Of a stretch of DNA of 64,000 nucleotides, positions 11,161 to 21,400 are shown piece after piece. Each line of letters opens with the position of its first letter. Position 1 is the stretch's first letter. The DNA is taken from assembly GCA_033439795.1 (NCBI GenBank), contig JAUTDP010000004.1, positions 124,001 to 188,000 of the forward strand. Direction: 5' to 3'. The stretch is from Sordaria brevicollis. Lineage: Eukaryota; Ascomycota; Sordariomycetes; Sordariales; Sordariaceae. The position numbers and the translations under genes were made by a program. Below the pieces are notes generated by a model that was given only the letters and a program-made list of their open reading frames with translations, searched no databases and had not been told where the DNA came from.

Positions 11161-12237
11161 ATGGCAACAAAAGACAACACAATGACGCCAGAAAGACGAC
11201 TAGAGATTAGGGAGGAGATGTTCGGGTACCCCAAGATCCAGACGGGCGGGAGTCTGATGATTGCATGGCAGATCAAGGGGAAGCGAGTCTTGTTGGTGGG
11301 CGGTGGTGAGGTGTGTCTTTTTCCCTCCTCTCCCATCTTGTTCTTTTTGCACCGCGATGGCCTGCTCGTCACTTCCTCCTCCTCCATCTCATCCTGCCAT
11401 ACTAACCACTTCCCCCAACAGGTAGCAGCAACCCGCCTAGTCCACCTCCTCTCCGCCGACGCCCTCGTCACCATGATCGCCCCCGCCCCCCTCCACCCCG
11501 AAGTCGCCTTCCGCCTCACCCAATTCCCCCAATCAATAACCTGGATCGACCGCCCCTTCCAGTCCACCGACCTCACCTCTTGTCCCAACGACTACTCCCT
11601 AATCCTAACCGCCATCGACGACCCGGTCGCTAGCTCCGAAATCTACACCCTCGCCCAGCAACTAAAAATCCCCGCCAACATCGCCGACGTCCCCCCCGAA
11701 TGCGACTTCTATTTCGGCTCCGTGCACCGCGACGGGCCCCTCCAGGTGATGGTCAGCACCAACGGCAACGGCCCGCGCATGGCCTCTACCATCCGGAAAA
11801 TGATCGCCGAAGCCCTGCCCGAGGATTGTGGGAGGGCCATCGAGAGGATGGGAAAAATTCGGCAGGAGCTGCGCAAGCTCGCGCCGGAGCAGAGGGAGGG
11901 CAAGAGGAGGATGGAGTGGATCAAGCAGATGAGCGACAAGTACCCGTGGGACGCGGTGGCGGGGATGAGCGATGAGGATATGCAGAACCTGCTGGAGTGG
12001 TATTTCCGGGGCCAGGGGGAGGGCGAGTTTTATGTGCCCGAGTGGGAGGAGTTGATTAAGATGAGGAAGGGGAAGAGTAAGTGGGTGAGGGAGAGGGAGG
12101 CGAAGGAGAGGGAGGAGAAGGAGAGGGAAGAGAAGGGGGAGAAGAAGGGGGAGGATGCCGCCAATGGAGGGGTGGAAGGATTGAACAAACAGGTCGAGGG
12201 GTTAAAGGTTGAGGACGACGAAAGCAAAGCGAAATAG
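11161..12237 (+). CDS. met8: Met8-type siroheme synthase (precorrin-2 dehydrogenase / ferrochelatase)
   Basis: Exons 11161-11310 and 11422-12237, 321 aa. The 111 bp intron has a GTGTGT donor and CAACAG acceptor; it is stop-free and a multiple of three. The start is the first in-frame ATG. The N-terminal Rossmann motif KGKRVLLVGGGE|VAATRL is interrupted by the intron right after GGGE. The catalytic stretch NIADVPPECDFYFGSVHRDGPL and STNGNGPRMA matches Met8, whose Asp in NxxD serves both NAD+-dependent oxidation of precorrin-2 and iron chelation to make sirohaem, the cofactor of sulfite and nitrite reductase. The C-terminal helical domain (KYPWDAVAGMSDEDM) is followed by an unusual, very charged KE/RE-rich tail (~275-321) absent from the yeast enzyme. 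Cytosolic. Confidence 0.92.
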   Translation: MATKDNTMTPERRLEIREEMFGYPKIQTGGSLMIAWQIKGKRVLLVGGGEVCLFPSSPILFFLHRDGLLVTSSSSISSCHTNHFPQQVAATRLVHLLSADALVTMIAPAPLHPEVAFRLTQFPQSITWIDRPFQSTDLTSCPNDYSLILTAIDDPVASSEIYTLAQQLKIPANIADVPPECDFYFGSVHRDGPLQVMVSTNGNGPRMASTIRKMIAEALPEDCGRAIERMGKIRQELRKLAPEQREGKRRMEWIKQMSDKYPWDAVAGMSDEDMQNLLEWYFRGQGEGEFYVPEWEELIKMRKGKSKWVREREAKEREEKEREEKGEKKGEDAANGGVEGLNKQVEGLKVEDDESKAK

Positions 12238-12662
12238 GCTTACAGGTATGAAGAAGGAGTGGGCTTTGTAGAAACACGTGTGGAGAAGGAGAAGGAAGAG
12301 GACTTGTAGGTTTCTACACTACACTACGTAAAAGGATTAGGTTAAGGACAGTGGAGGTAGGATAAATGGGAATGATACATGGCAAAACATTGGTCAGCGT
12401 AATTCAACCTATCTTCAACCCGCACGGCAGGGGTTGACACTAGAAAAAAAAGGAGGCACACGCCACCTGGTAGTGGTCTTTCGCGTGATCACGTGGTTTG
12501 TCGCACCAAGTGGAAATGTCTGTGATCCAGAAACAGTGGGTCTTTGTTTACCTGTTTCTGCTAGTCCAACCCAACTCCCGTCTTGTTTCAACAAGCAGCA
12601 TTATTTATTGTTCATTTATTTACTTACCATGTTCGTCTTCCTTGCCCATCCATTTCCCACAC

Positions 12663-13060
12663 AATGAGCAATTCCCAGGACGCCCTAACGTTCTTGTTGT
12701 TGGGGAGCTAAAGCAGTCGGACAATGCGCGCAGGTTCAAGGCGGATTTTCTGCAGCTCGCCCGCTATGTACCTCTACGGAGTGTTTTCAATCATCAGCCA
12801 ACCCGTCGATTCGTCCACGCCTTCCTTCTCTGCGGCGCCATAATGGAGCTCTGCATCTTGGACCGGGCCGGGGCGTACAGTTCAGGGCCTTTCGACATTC
12901 AGCAAGAGCCAGACAGGTTTGCGCGGTTGCTTTGGTCGGCTATCTGACCATGGATTCTGAAGCGATGGGGTTGGATACCTTTATCGAGCGAGCTGTCTCG
13001 GACGAGGGACAAGAACAACAACCTGAACGCCACGTCACGCTGGGGGATCCACATGGGTAA
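12663..13060 (+). pseudogene. FunK1-type fungal protein kinase fragment, frameshifted
   Basis: The frame from 12663 reads FPGRPNVLVVGELKQSD, then FLQLARYV, then QPTRRFVHAFLLCG, then ELCILDRAGAYSSGPFDI, all conserved blocks of the fungal-specific FunK1 kinase-like family. The frame stops at 12945-12947. A different frame resumes at 12950 with MDSEAMGLDTFIERAVSD, the next conserved FunK1 block, so a one-nucleotide frameshift near 12930 (CTTTGG) explains the break. The fragment stops at TAA 13058-13060 without the catalytic loop. A dead remnant. Confidence 0.8.
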
Positions 13061-14635
13061 GAGAGTCAGGTTACACACGGCAATGTACAAGTAGAATGCC
13101 ATCGTGTGGTCGCGGAACCACCTGTTTTACAACCTACGACAATGAGGTTTTATAATGAGGCTATCGATAAATTGAGGTTTTGTAGAGATTTGGAATATAA
13201 CACACACTACAGTAACCCGACGTTGTCTTTTACTTGAGAATGCTCAACGTACGTCTCCTCCAAGATAAGTAATCTTGTTGGTTAGTTTAGTGAGTTCCCT
13301 CGTTGCGCTTGATAGTTGATGCCTCTCACTCCCTGTGGCGTGCTTTTGTTCCGTTGTTGTTCCCGTCTTTTTGTGTACCTACTCTAGTTGAGTGCCGAGA
13401 CTTGAGGGGATGATGCAGACAGCTGGAGGTGTGATGTGCTGTAGGTAGTGACTGCTTGCTGCAAACGAACAAACTGCGGGAATGAATCCCAAAGTGCGAG
13501 TCGGTCGATCGATTCCTGGCAACCAAGGAAGCAGAGCCAAGACTGAGGTTGCAGCGCAGTGCCCTGGGAGGTGGCTGCGGAACAGCACCTACTGGTAGAG
13601 GTACCTAGTGTAGTTACCCAGCCAGGGTCAGCCGGGCCCACCAACTCCACTCCATTAACAACTCCGCCAATCGGGTAGCGGCCCGGTACCCACCCCGTCC
13701 CTTCCCTTCCGTCAATCAATCAAACAACCACAAACGCCGATTGCACAAGTGGCTGGGGGCTAGTGGTGAGGGTTTAAAGGGCGGCAGGGCCCGTCAGGCC
13801 CGTGTGAGCCCGTGCACGCCTTGTGAGCCCCCACCCCAACCAAGGGAATAAAGGAGCACAGGCTTCCACCTTCTCTCATCCACACAACCTTTGACCTTCC
13901 ACACAGACCACCGACCCCACGTGACGTGACGCCCTCCCTCTCCCTTCGTTCTTAGTTTCCACTGCCATGCATCCCGGGCGGCCATCCTCTGGCTCCGCCA
14001 GCTCATGCTCATCCTCTTCCTCTTTCCTTTCAGCACAGGTCCAAAATCCACCCGACCACAATCCTCATGATCCCGATAACAACAACAACAACAACGACTC
14101 CCTCTCCGGTGGTGCCAAGGCGGCGAACAACCATGTGGACTCATTGTCGTCCAGCAGGCACGTTTATCACGCTCCATTTCAATTTCATTCACGCACGCAC
14201 GCACGCACGCAGTCAAGTGTCGTCTCTTTCTAAACACTAACACAAACATTGTTGCTTTTTACCCAGGGATGGCACACAACCCCAAGATACCGAGGTCGAC
14301 GACGCTCGCTCTCCACAGTCAGTACTTCTCCAGTACTTCCTACAACCATGTCGCGGTCGGCATCCAACTGTTGTCCAGCGAGTCTGGTTGTGCAATAGAA
14401 CAACACACCACCCCCCCCAGTGAAAAAGACTTGGATAGAGACGTCTCTGTTAAGTTCCACTCCAATACTACCTTTTCCCTCGTCTCCCTCTCCTCCCATC
14501 TTCCTTGCCTCTCTACACCGTGTCCGTCCTACCTAGCGCTTGCCTGTTGAAAAGGCTGGGGTCCTCATGGACCGTAAAAACTTGCCAAGCCTTACTCATC
14601 AGGCAGCCATGGTATAACCGTTCCGCTCTCCCTGG
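13061..14635. other. Intergenic stretch with low-complexity DNA
   Basis: No supported gene. It has a CA/CG microsatellite (ACGC repeat near 14190-14210), an AAC repeat near 14080 and pyrimidine-rich stretches. A short plus-strand open frame from 13967 (Ser/Asn-rich) could be a 5' exon of something, but I found no convincing continuation. Confidence 0.4.
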
Positions 14636-15230
14636 CGTCGTCATCTTGGAAGCCGGTCGTCCATACGTCGAGATCCGGGTTGGTCGCTTTTTTGCAGCCT
14701 TCTCGGTCATCTCGACTAGGTGGAGCCCGTTGACAGGTGCGTCGTCATTTGGGAAGCGGTTGGTAGAACCATTCCGTTCTTTCTTAACGTCGTCTTGGAA
14801 GCCGGTCATCCATACGTCGAGATCCGGGTTGGTCGCTTTTTGCAACCTTTTCCGTCATCTCGACTAGGTGGAGCCCGTTGACAAGTGCATCGTTATGTAG
14901 GAGCGGTGGGTAGAACCACTCCGTTCATTCTTAACGTCGTCTTGGAAGCCGGTCGTCCACACGTCGAGAGCCGGGTTGGTCGCTCTTTTGCAACCTTTTC
15001 CGTCATCTCGACTAGGTGGAGCCCGTTGACAAGTGCATCGTTATGTAGGAGCGGTGGGTAGAACCACTCCGTTCTTTCTTAACGTCGTCTTGGAAGCCGG
15101 TCGTCCACACGTCGAGAGCCCCGAGTTGGTTGCTTTTTTGCAGCCTTCTCTGCCATCTCTACCAAGTGGAGCTCGCTGACAGGTGCATCGTCAAGTAAGA
15201 GCGGCGGACTAAACCCCCTTCTGGTCTACT
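14636..15230. repeat. Four tandem ~148 bp repeats
   Basis: Four consecutive units start at about 14636, 14788, 14935 and 15083 (spacing 152, 147, 148; the last runs to ~15230). Each begins CGTCGTC(at)CTTGGAAGCC, contains the block CTAGGTGGAGCCCGTTGACA (slightly altered in the last unit) and ends near CTTAA. Units 2 and 3 are nearly identical; units 1 and 4 are more diverged, the usual pattern of unequal exchange in the middle of an array. The array lies directly upstream of the multi-exon gene at 15330. Confidence 0.85.
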
Positions 15231-15329
15231 TTCCCGTTGTACTGTAAACATCGCGTTGTGGAGAGCGTAATAACGAACGTATCTAGTTTCGAGCAACACG
15301 ACCATCACGACATAGCGACTGCATCTACC

Positions 15330-17247
15330 ATGGGCGGCGACGTGGTACATTGCGATATCCATCTCCGTGGTCTGGCTGTTGTTGTTGCGTGGAACGATCA
15401 CGACCATCATATGCGACACACCGAACTTGATATCGATTTGCACCTTGATACTGCGAACAACCAAGCACTATTCACCCTTGGGCGATCCGTTCTTGGCCAA
15501 GACCTTCGAAGACCAATCAATCTCTTCCTCTTTATTTACCCCGAGAGCATTGAGTCGCTCGAATTCGAAGCTGATGTTAGGCTACCTACATCTGCTATAC
15601 TGGACCATCAACCTCCTGCTATACTGGACCATCAACCTCATCAGCGCTTCGGTTGTCTACGCTTCGTTACATCACGCTCCTTGGATTTTATTGGCCCCCA
15701 GGATCCGCCTTTGGAGGAATTCCGAGATGTTTTCCACACTATGAACGCTCTATCTCTTGTCCTAAACTTCAACATCTATTTCAACATGTCCCCAATTCAA
15801 CCAGAGCTCCTACGTCAAATATCCTCGTTCCCATCACTTTTCTCCCCCACTAATAGGCGATTGGAGACAGACGTCCGGCGTGCCGACCTTCGGACCCTAT
15901 ACGGTGGTCTAGGCGGCCGACGTATCAATACGGTATTGAGTCCTGCTTCTTCTGCCCTTCCGGGTAACGGGACAGAAGAGGAGGTGACGACAGCAGAGAA
16001 AGCTGCAAATGTTGGTCTCCAAAGACCGGCACACACTTCGACTCCACCTGGTACGTGTCTGAAGCCCTACCGCTCTCTCCATTCACCTTCTCTCCATTCA
16101 CCTTCTCTCCATTCACCTTCTCTCCATTCATTTCTAACACATCCTTCCACCTAGGGCGGAAACGTCAATCTCGATAGGCACCATTCAGCCTCTATCCGAG
16201 CGACTGGTCCACCAGCTCATCAAGAAGCTCTTCGGGAAGCCCACCTGGTTTGTTCCTCCGGCCTGTCGTCCACTTTTCTTGACTTCTAATTTTTTCGTGT
16301 CTCGCCTTTTCTATAGACCGGAAACGCCTCCGCCTGAATGACCGTATATACCCCGTCGCGACGTTGGCGAGTGGCTCACAGAGCTTGGCAAATGATGCCT
16401 CCCAGTCCCGTATGTTCCATTGATTGCGTCTGATCTTTTCCACCTCTGACACGTTCCTTCTTCAGATCCAGAATCTCGAACGCCTCGGCTTCCTCCGTAT
16501 TCCACGGTTCAACCCGATTTGGCTAGCACAGTGACTGGCTCCACAGATGGTAAGTTCCACCATTCGCTCGTCCTATTTCTTCGTCCCCTAATGTATTCTT
16601 CAAGGCCGGCGTAGTCTGCCGAGTTCTGCCGAACACTCTCGCACAACTCGTAAGTCATGTCGAACTCATTTTCGCTTTGGTTGCTCTTCAGTCGCTAAAA
16701 CTCGGTTTTCCTTTTCTTTTTAGATCGACGGCCTCGGGGTTTGGACGAAATCTGGGCCCCCTCCACCGACGTGCAGATATTGAACGATCGCATCCTCTTG
16801 CTCCAAAAAGTTGTCCTTCAGCTGGAGGAACATGCCGGTCATGATTGTCGTTTCAACACAGAGGAGCGTGAATCCATTATTGCCTACAACGATGACGCGA
16901 TTGATCGGGGCATAGACGTTGTGCGCTCAGAACTCGAAGGCGAGATGCTTGGCAAAATCACCGAGTGGGTTGCCGAGGACGTGGACGTCAAAGGAGACGA
17001 GATTCGTCAAGGGGTAGAAGGAGGGTTGGAAGAACAGATTGATCAATTTGAGAAACAGATGGACCAGATCGAAAAAAACAATGAAAGGGTGTTGGCCAAG
17101 GTTCGCACCGTGTCGGCGGAAGTCAGGCGACTGAGGAGGGACATGCGGCAAATGTTGGAGCATCAGCATCAGCATCAGCCTCCGACCAAGGTTGCCAGGG
17201 AAGTCCTGGGCGGGTTAGTTGCCTGCTTGCAGCGGGGTTTGTTATGA
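15330..17247 (+). CDS. Multi-exon gene of unknown function with coiled-coil C-terminus
   Basis: Proposed exons 15330-16050, 16317-16409, 16466-16549, 16605-16649 and 16724-17247 (488 aa). All introns are GT-AG and every junction is phase 1, so internal exons can be skipped without a frameshift. The N-terminal part (TLGRSVLGQDLRRP, LFLFIYPESIESLEFE, then LRFVTSRSLDFIGPQDPPL) resembles a widespread fungal family of unknown function. Middle exons are short and Arg/Ser/Pro-rich, several opening with RKR/RR. The last exon encodes a long helical coiled-coil (EEQIDQFEKQMDQIEKNNER, then VRRLRRDMRQMLE) ending in a His-Gln run. A further 93 bp phase-1 exon (16155-16247) fits between exons 1 and 2 but contains TAG at 16175. 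The 5' end is uncertain; ATG 15330 has a good context (ACCATGGG). Confidence 0.6.
16073..16135. repeat. Short 16 bp microrepeat inside an intron
   Basis: About four copies of TCTCTCCATTCACCTT in tandem within the first intron of the gene at 15330, on the plus strand. This adds pyrimidines ahead of the CTAAC branch point. Confidence 0.8.
16155..16247 (+). other. Candidate alternative (poison) exon with in-frame TAG
   Basis: Flanked upstream by a good acceptor (CTAACA branch, CCACCTAG) and downstream by GTTTGT. Length 93 bp, entering and leaving in phase 1, like its neighbours. Its frame reads RKRQSR, stop, APFSLYPSDWSTSSSRSSSG. Skipping it restores the open frame; including it truncates the protein after ~247 residues. 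The stop could derive from CAG by C-to-T change. Confidence 0.5.
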
Positions 17248-17640
17248 AGAAGAAGAGTGGAAGCAAGGTTGTTCCTCAGTTCACGCCCCCCCCCCCCCCC
17301 CCCCCCCCCCTTCCCCTCTCCTGAAGCGGGTCGGGTTGGGTCGGGTCGAGTCGGGTTAGTGTATATAGGTTTGGGAGGAAGGAGGGGAACGTTGTCACAG
17401 GTGTAGGTATTTCGGGTACATAATGGTACATTGGGATAGATGTTCGTTGGCAAGCGAGCGTGAGCACCGATCATGCTATCTTTTACATAAATGTTTGCTC
17501 GGCATATACCGCCCGGTCATGCCATACGATTAGTGTACCGAACATCTTCTCACCAGATAGCCACAAAAAAGGAAAGATGATCTAATCTGGCCAAGGGGAA
17601 GAAAAGAATTCGGAACAAGAACAGGAAAAGAAAAAAGAAA
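17248..17640. other. Intergenic region with poly-C run and GGGTC repeats
   Basis: It contains an uninterrupted run of 25 C (17286-17310), then about 17327-17360 a G-rich stretch built from GGGTC/GGGTT pentamers (GGGTCGGGTTGGGTCGGGTC). Both strands could form G-quadruplex or i-motif structures. No gene is seen. Confidence 0.8.
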
Positions 17641-17770
17641 CATACAACACCAGGGATTCGCTGGTCGTCACCAACCCAACTACTAGTCCTACCATAGCCC
17701 TCACTGGCTTATCTAGATCTTTGGGAGAGCGGACGGGATCCCGAGTTTTCCAGTGGGTATGGTCGTATGT
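17641..17770 (-). rRNA. 5S rRNA-like gene, atypical 130 bp variant
   Basis: On the minus strand the sequence begins ACATACGACCATACCCACTG, continues with AAACTCGGGATCCCGTCCG and AAGCCAGTGAGGGC, then GTTGGGTTGGTGACGACC and ends CGAATCCCTGGTGTTGTATG. This is the dispersed ascomycete 5S rRNA, and the two ends can pair (CATAC/GTATG). Downstream on the minus strand is a T-rich run, as for a Pol III terminator. The copy is ~10 nt longer than the usual ~120 nt, with extra bases in the arm after CTCTCCC and a changed segment after GAGGGC. I see no clear upstream TATA element. It may be a minor 5S type or a pseudogene. Confidence 0.82.
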
Positions 17771-18481
17771 GCTTGGTGTGTGTGAAGCAGGTGGTTATCA
17801 ACATGCTTCCGACATAGCAGCGTACGGTAGGCATGAAGAAGAGAAGGGGGCCGACCCTGTTCGTCTTTTTACACGATACCGAATATCTACTCTCATTAGT
17901 TCAAGTCGAACGCTCACGGAAGTGATGAAACACTGTTTAACAAGACACTGTATGTCGTAATTCGATTACTCCTTCTTACCTACTTAGTAGTAGTGCATTT
18001 AATTGCAGATGGACACATACTTGGCAGCAGTTGGCAATAAACAGTTAGTTCGCTTTTCTCTACTTAAACGCTTTTCTTTTCCTGTTCCGCAACAAAACAA
18101 GTAGCAGACTGTGTACACCAAACAACCATTACCACTAAAATTCCAACCCGAAACCTTTCACCCAAGGGTATTTTTTCCTTCATCCAAAGCAAAAACACCT
18201 ACCCAAACCCAATAATCCATCCACAAAACCACAACCTCTACCACTTCTGCCATTTCTATATGTTACTTCCGGTCCCACAGCAGTCCACAACATCCCACCC
18301 CAGTTGAGCTTGTCAAGAATGAGAATCAGAACCATCTCAACCTAAGCCGAACACTCCACAACTAGGTATTGTTCCATCTTCCCAACACAAAAACTTAAGC
18401 CATGGACTTCTGAAACCGTTGAACCCTCCCTCTCCCTCACCCTCTCCCTCTCCTTCTTTCTTCAGGTCCTGCACGACAAAT
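17771..18481. other. Intergenic region
   Basis: About 0.7 kb between the 5S-like gene and the 3' end of the Gln-rich ORF. It contains AC-rich low-complexity DNA around 18110-18260 and a CTCCCT run near 18425-18455. No gene signal. Confidence 0.4.
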
Positions 18482-21400
18482 TCACAGCCTCTCTGTTTTG
18501 ATCAAAGAAACCCCCGTGACTGACGTGTCCAATTCCAATTCCATTTCCCTTTCCACCTTGATCAGAGTCGAACCCGGGGAGAGTGAGTCCGACAAGTCTG
18601 AAGAGTGGCCGGAGGTCGACGAGGAGTCAGACTCAAAGCCAGAGTCAGAATCAGAGTCAGAGATGCTGGAATCTGTATCGCCGTCGGAGATCGACGAGTC
18701 AGAGTCAGAATCGGAGTCAGAGTCAGAGGCGGGAGAACCTCCCGTGATCGGCGTGCCCAATTCCACCTTGATCTGGATAGGAGTCAAAGGCGGGGGAGTC
18801 TGTAGACCTAGCGTTGTTGGATATCGAGGAGGAGGAACCTGAGGGGGGGTCACGGGTGTTTGCAACCCGAGCCTGTTTCTTTCCACGGGATGTACAATTA
18901 CTGTAGACGAAGCCTCCGCCTCAGTCTCCGCCTCGGGCTCGACCTTGATAACCACCTCATCAGAACAACCATCGGCATCACCACCACCATCACAGACAGC
19001 ACCACCCAGCCCCCCACCCGCCGGGCCCAGACCCACCTCCATGTCGAAGCCTAGACCTAGGTCCAAGAAGTCCATACTCATACTCCCATCATCTTCATTT
19101 CCAGCATCATATTGTATTCCAGTTTCAGTTTCAGCAGTAGCGGCAGTCCCAGTGACCCAAGATGGCGATAGTGACAACGAATCCGCTAATAATTGACCAC
19201 CACCCACATCACCACCACCAGGAATCTCAATCTGAACGGTACTGACCACCTGCCGCATCCGCTTTGGCCTCCTGTTTACCCTCCAATTCGGGTCCTTCTC
19301 GCGCTGCTTTTGCCGCCACTGCTGCAAATTTTGCCGCTGCTTCAGTCGCCGATCAGGATCTTCCATCCTCGCCTGTTGCTGTTGCTGTTGCAGTTCCTGG
19401 TCTGGGGCGAGTTGCAGCTGGGTAAGACTACCTATAGAGGAGGTATTATGAGAGCTGGTTAGGTTTGCCTTGGACTGAGGCTGAGGTTGAGGTTGGATCT
19501 GATCCGGTTGTTGCGGCTGCTGCTGGACCTGGACCTGGTGCTCCTCCAGAATACCATGGTCCGCAGGTGGCCTCGGGAAATAATTATCTTTCAAATATTG
19601 AGCAAGGAGCTGATCCTGAACCTGCTTCTCCCGCTTCCTATTCCGCCGATAACATAACCTAGCCTGCTGACGCCGTCTTTGCTGCTCACGCTGCTGCTTC
19701 TGCCACCGCTCCTGCCACCGCTGCTCCTGCTCACGCCGCTGCTCCTGCCACACCTGCGATTCCAGCCACCCCTGCTGTCGCTGAAGTTCTAGCCCCGCCG
19801 GTTGCTGTTGTGGAGGTAATTGGTCCCAAGCCAGGTGAAGTTCGGTATGACTAAGGGCCTGAGGGCCGGTTAGACCTGGCTGAGGCATCTCTAGGGGTAA
19901 AGGCTGAATCTGGGTCTGCTGCGGCGGCGGCGGCGGCTGCTGCTGCGCGAGCACGGGATCTACAGCTGCTTCCTCGACGCCACTACCACCAGCAGCAGCA
20001 ACAGCAGCAGCGAGAGCAGCGGCGGCATCGAAGTCAAAACAACTCAGAGATCCCAGATCTGCCTTATCGGATACTTGGTCCACATGCTGACCCGGGTGCT
20101 GCTGGACGCCGTTGTGGTATGTAGTTTGCTTGTCTGCATAAGACCAATGGTTCTGGGCCGCCAGCTGAGGTTCCGTCTGCGCGAGTACGGGGGCTACCGG
20201 TACAGCTGCCTCCTCGACACCACCACCACCACCACCACCAACAGCGGCAGCAGCAGCATCGAAATCAAAGCATGTCAGAACCCCCATATCCGTGTCAGCA
20301 GTTGTTTGGTTTAAATCATAAACCTGCTGCCACCACTGATTCCGCTGTCGGCACCGGTGCAAACTCTCCAGTTTCTGCCGCCGCCTGTTTTCTTTCTGCA
20401 CCTCCTCAGCCATGGGACTTGTAAGGCTTTTCGCCGTCGGAGTGTGATCCTTGCTCTGGCTCTCGTCCACAACACTGGGAGATGAGCCCTGCAGCGTGGC
20501 GAGCGTATGACTAGAGGCCAAGTTATCATTGCTGTCAGTGTCCTTTGCCACATCTTGACACTTAGTCCCGTCTTGAAGCGTAGAGCTGGCGAACGAGTCT
20601 TCAGCAACCTCTGAGTGTTTCTGAGACTCTGAATCAGACACCTTGGTAGAAGAAGGTAGGTCATGGGCAGCTTTGGGAGACACTCGATCGCAATCCAAAT
20701 CCTGAGCCGGAACCTCGTCCTGGGCCTGAACCTGCTTCTCAGCCATCTCCCGCTGCTTCCGCAGCCGGTTCCGCTCCCTCCGCCGTTGGCGATACTTCTC
20801 TTTGGACTGCGGGTTCATCTGCCGCCACCGCCGCGAATACTCTCGCAGCCGCAGTTTCCTCTGCTCATCCCTCTGCTGAAGTTTTTGGAGCTCGGCCAGC
20901 TGGTGCTCAGGCAGTTGACCGTCAACCCGCAAATCTTGAGTCAGCAGCTCAACCCTAGCTTTGGTTCCCCGCCTGCCATCCTTCCTTCGCTGGTTATAGT
21001 TCTCACGCAACTGCGGGTCAGTCTCCTGCTTCTTCTGCCGCCACTCTTTCATGTCTAGGCGGCGCTTCTCCAGGTACTGCGGGTCGGTCTTCATCTTGTT
21101 CTGCCGCCACCGCCGCCGATTCTCCCGCGCCCGCAGTTTCCTCTGCTCCTCCTTCTGCTGTAGTTCTCGGAGCTCGGCCAGCTGGTCCCTAGACAGTTGA
21201 CGGCAACTCAGGTTTTCAGCTGGGAGCTCGTCCTGAACTTGCTTCTCAGATGTCTCCTCCTTCTGCGGTAATTCTTGGAGCTCCGCCAGCTGGTCCCTAG
21301 ACAGTTGACGGCAACTCGGATTTTGAGCTGGGAGCTCGTCCTGGGCCTGCTTCTTCCGCCTCCAGTACCGCTCCTTCTGCCGTTGGCATAGCTTCTCCCG

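Noticed and set aside
13967..14233. Ser/Asn-rich plus-strand open frame
   Set aside because: Low complexity, no domain; a continuation through a GC-donor intron into 14268 is conceivable but ends without support.
14636..15230. Tandem array as a CRISPR
   Set aside because: Units are ~148 bp and contiguous without spacers; the genome is eukaryotic.
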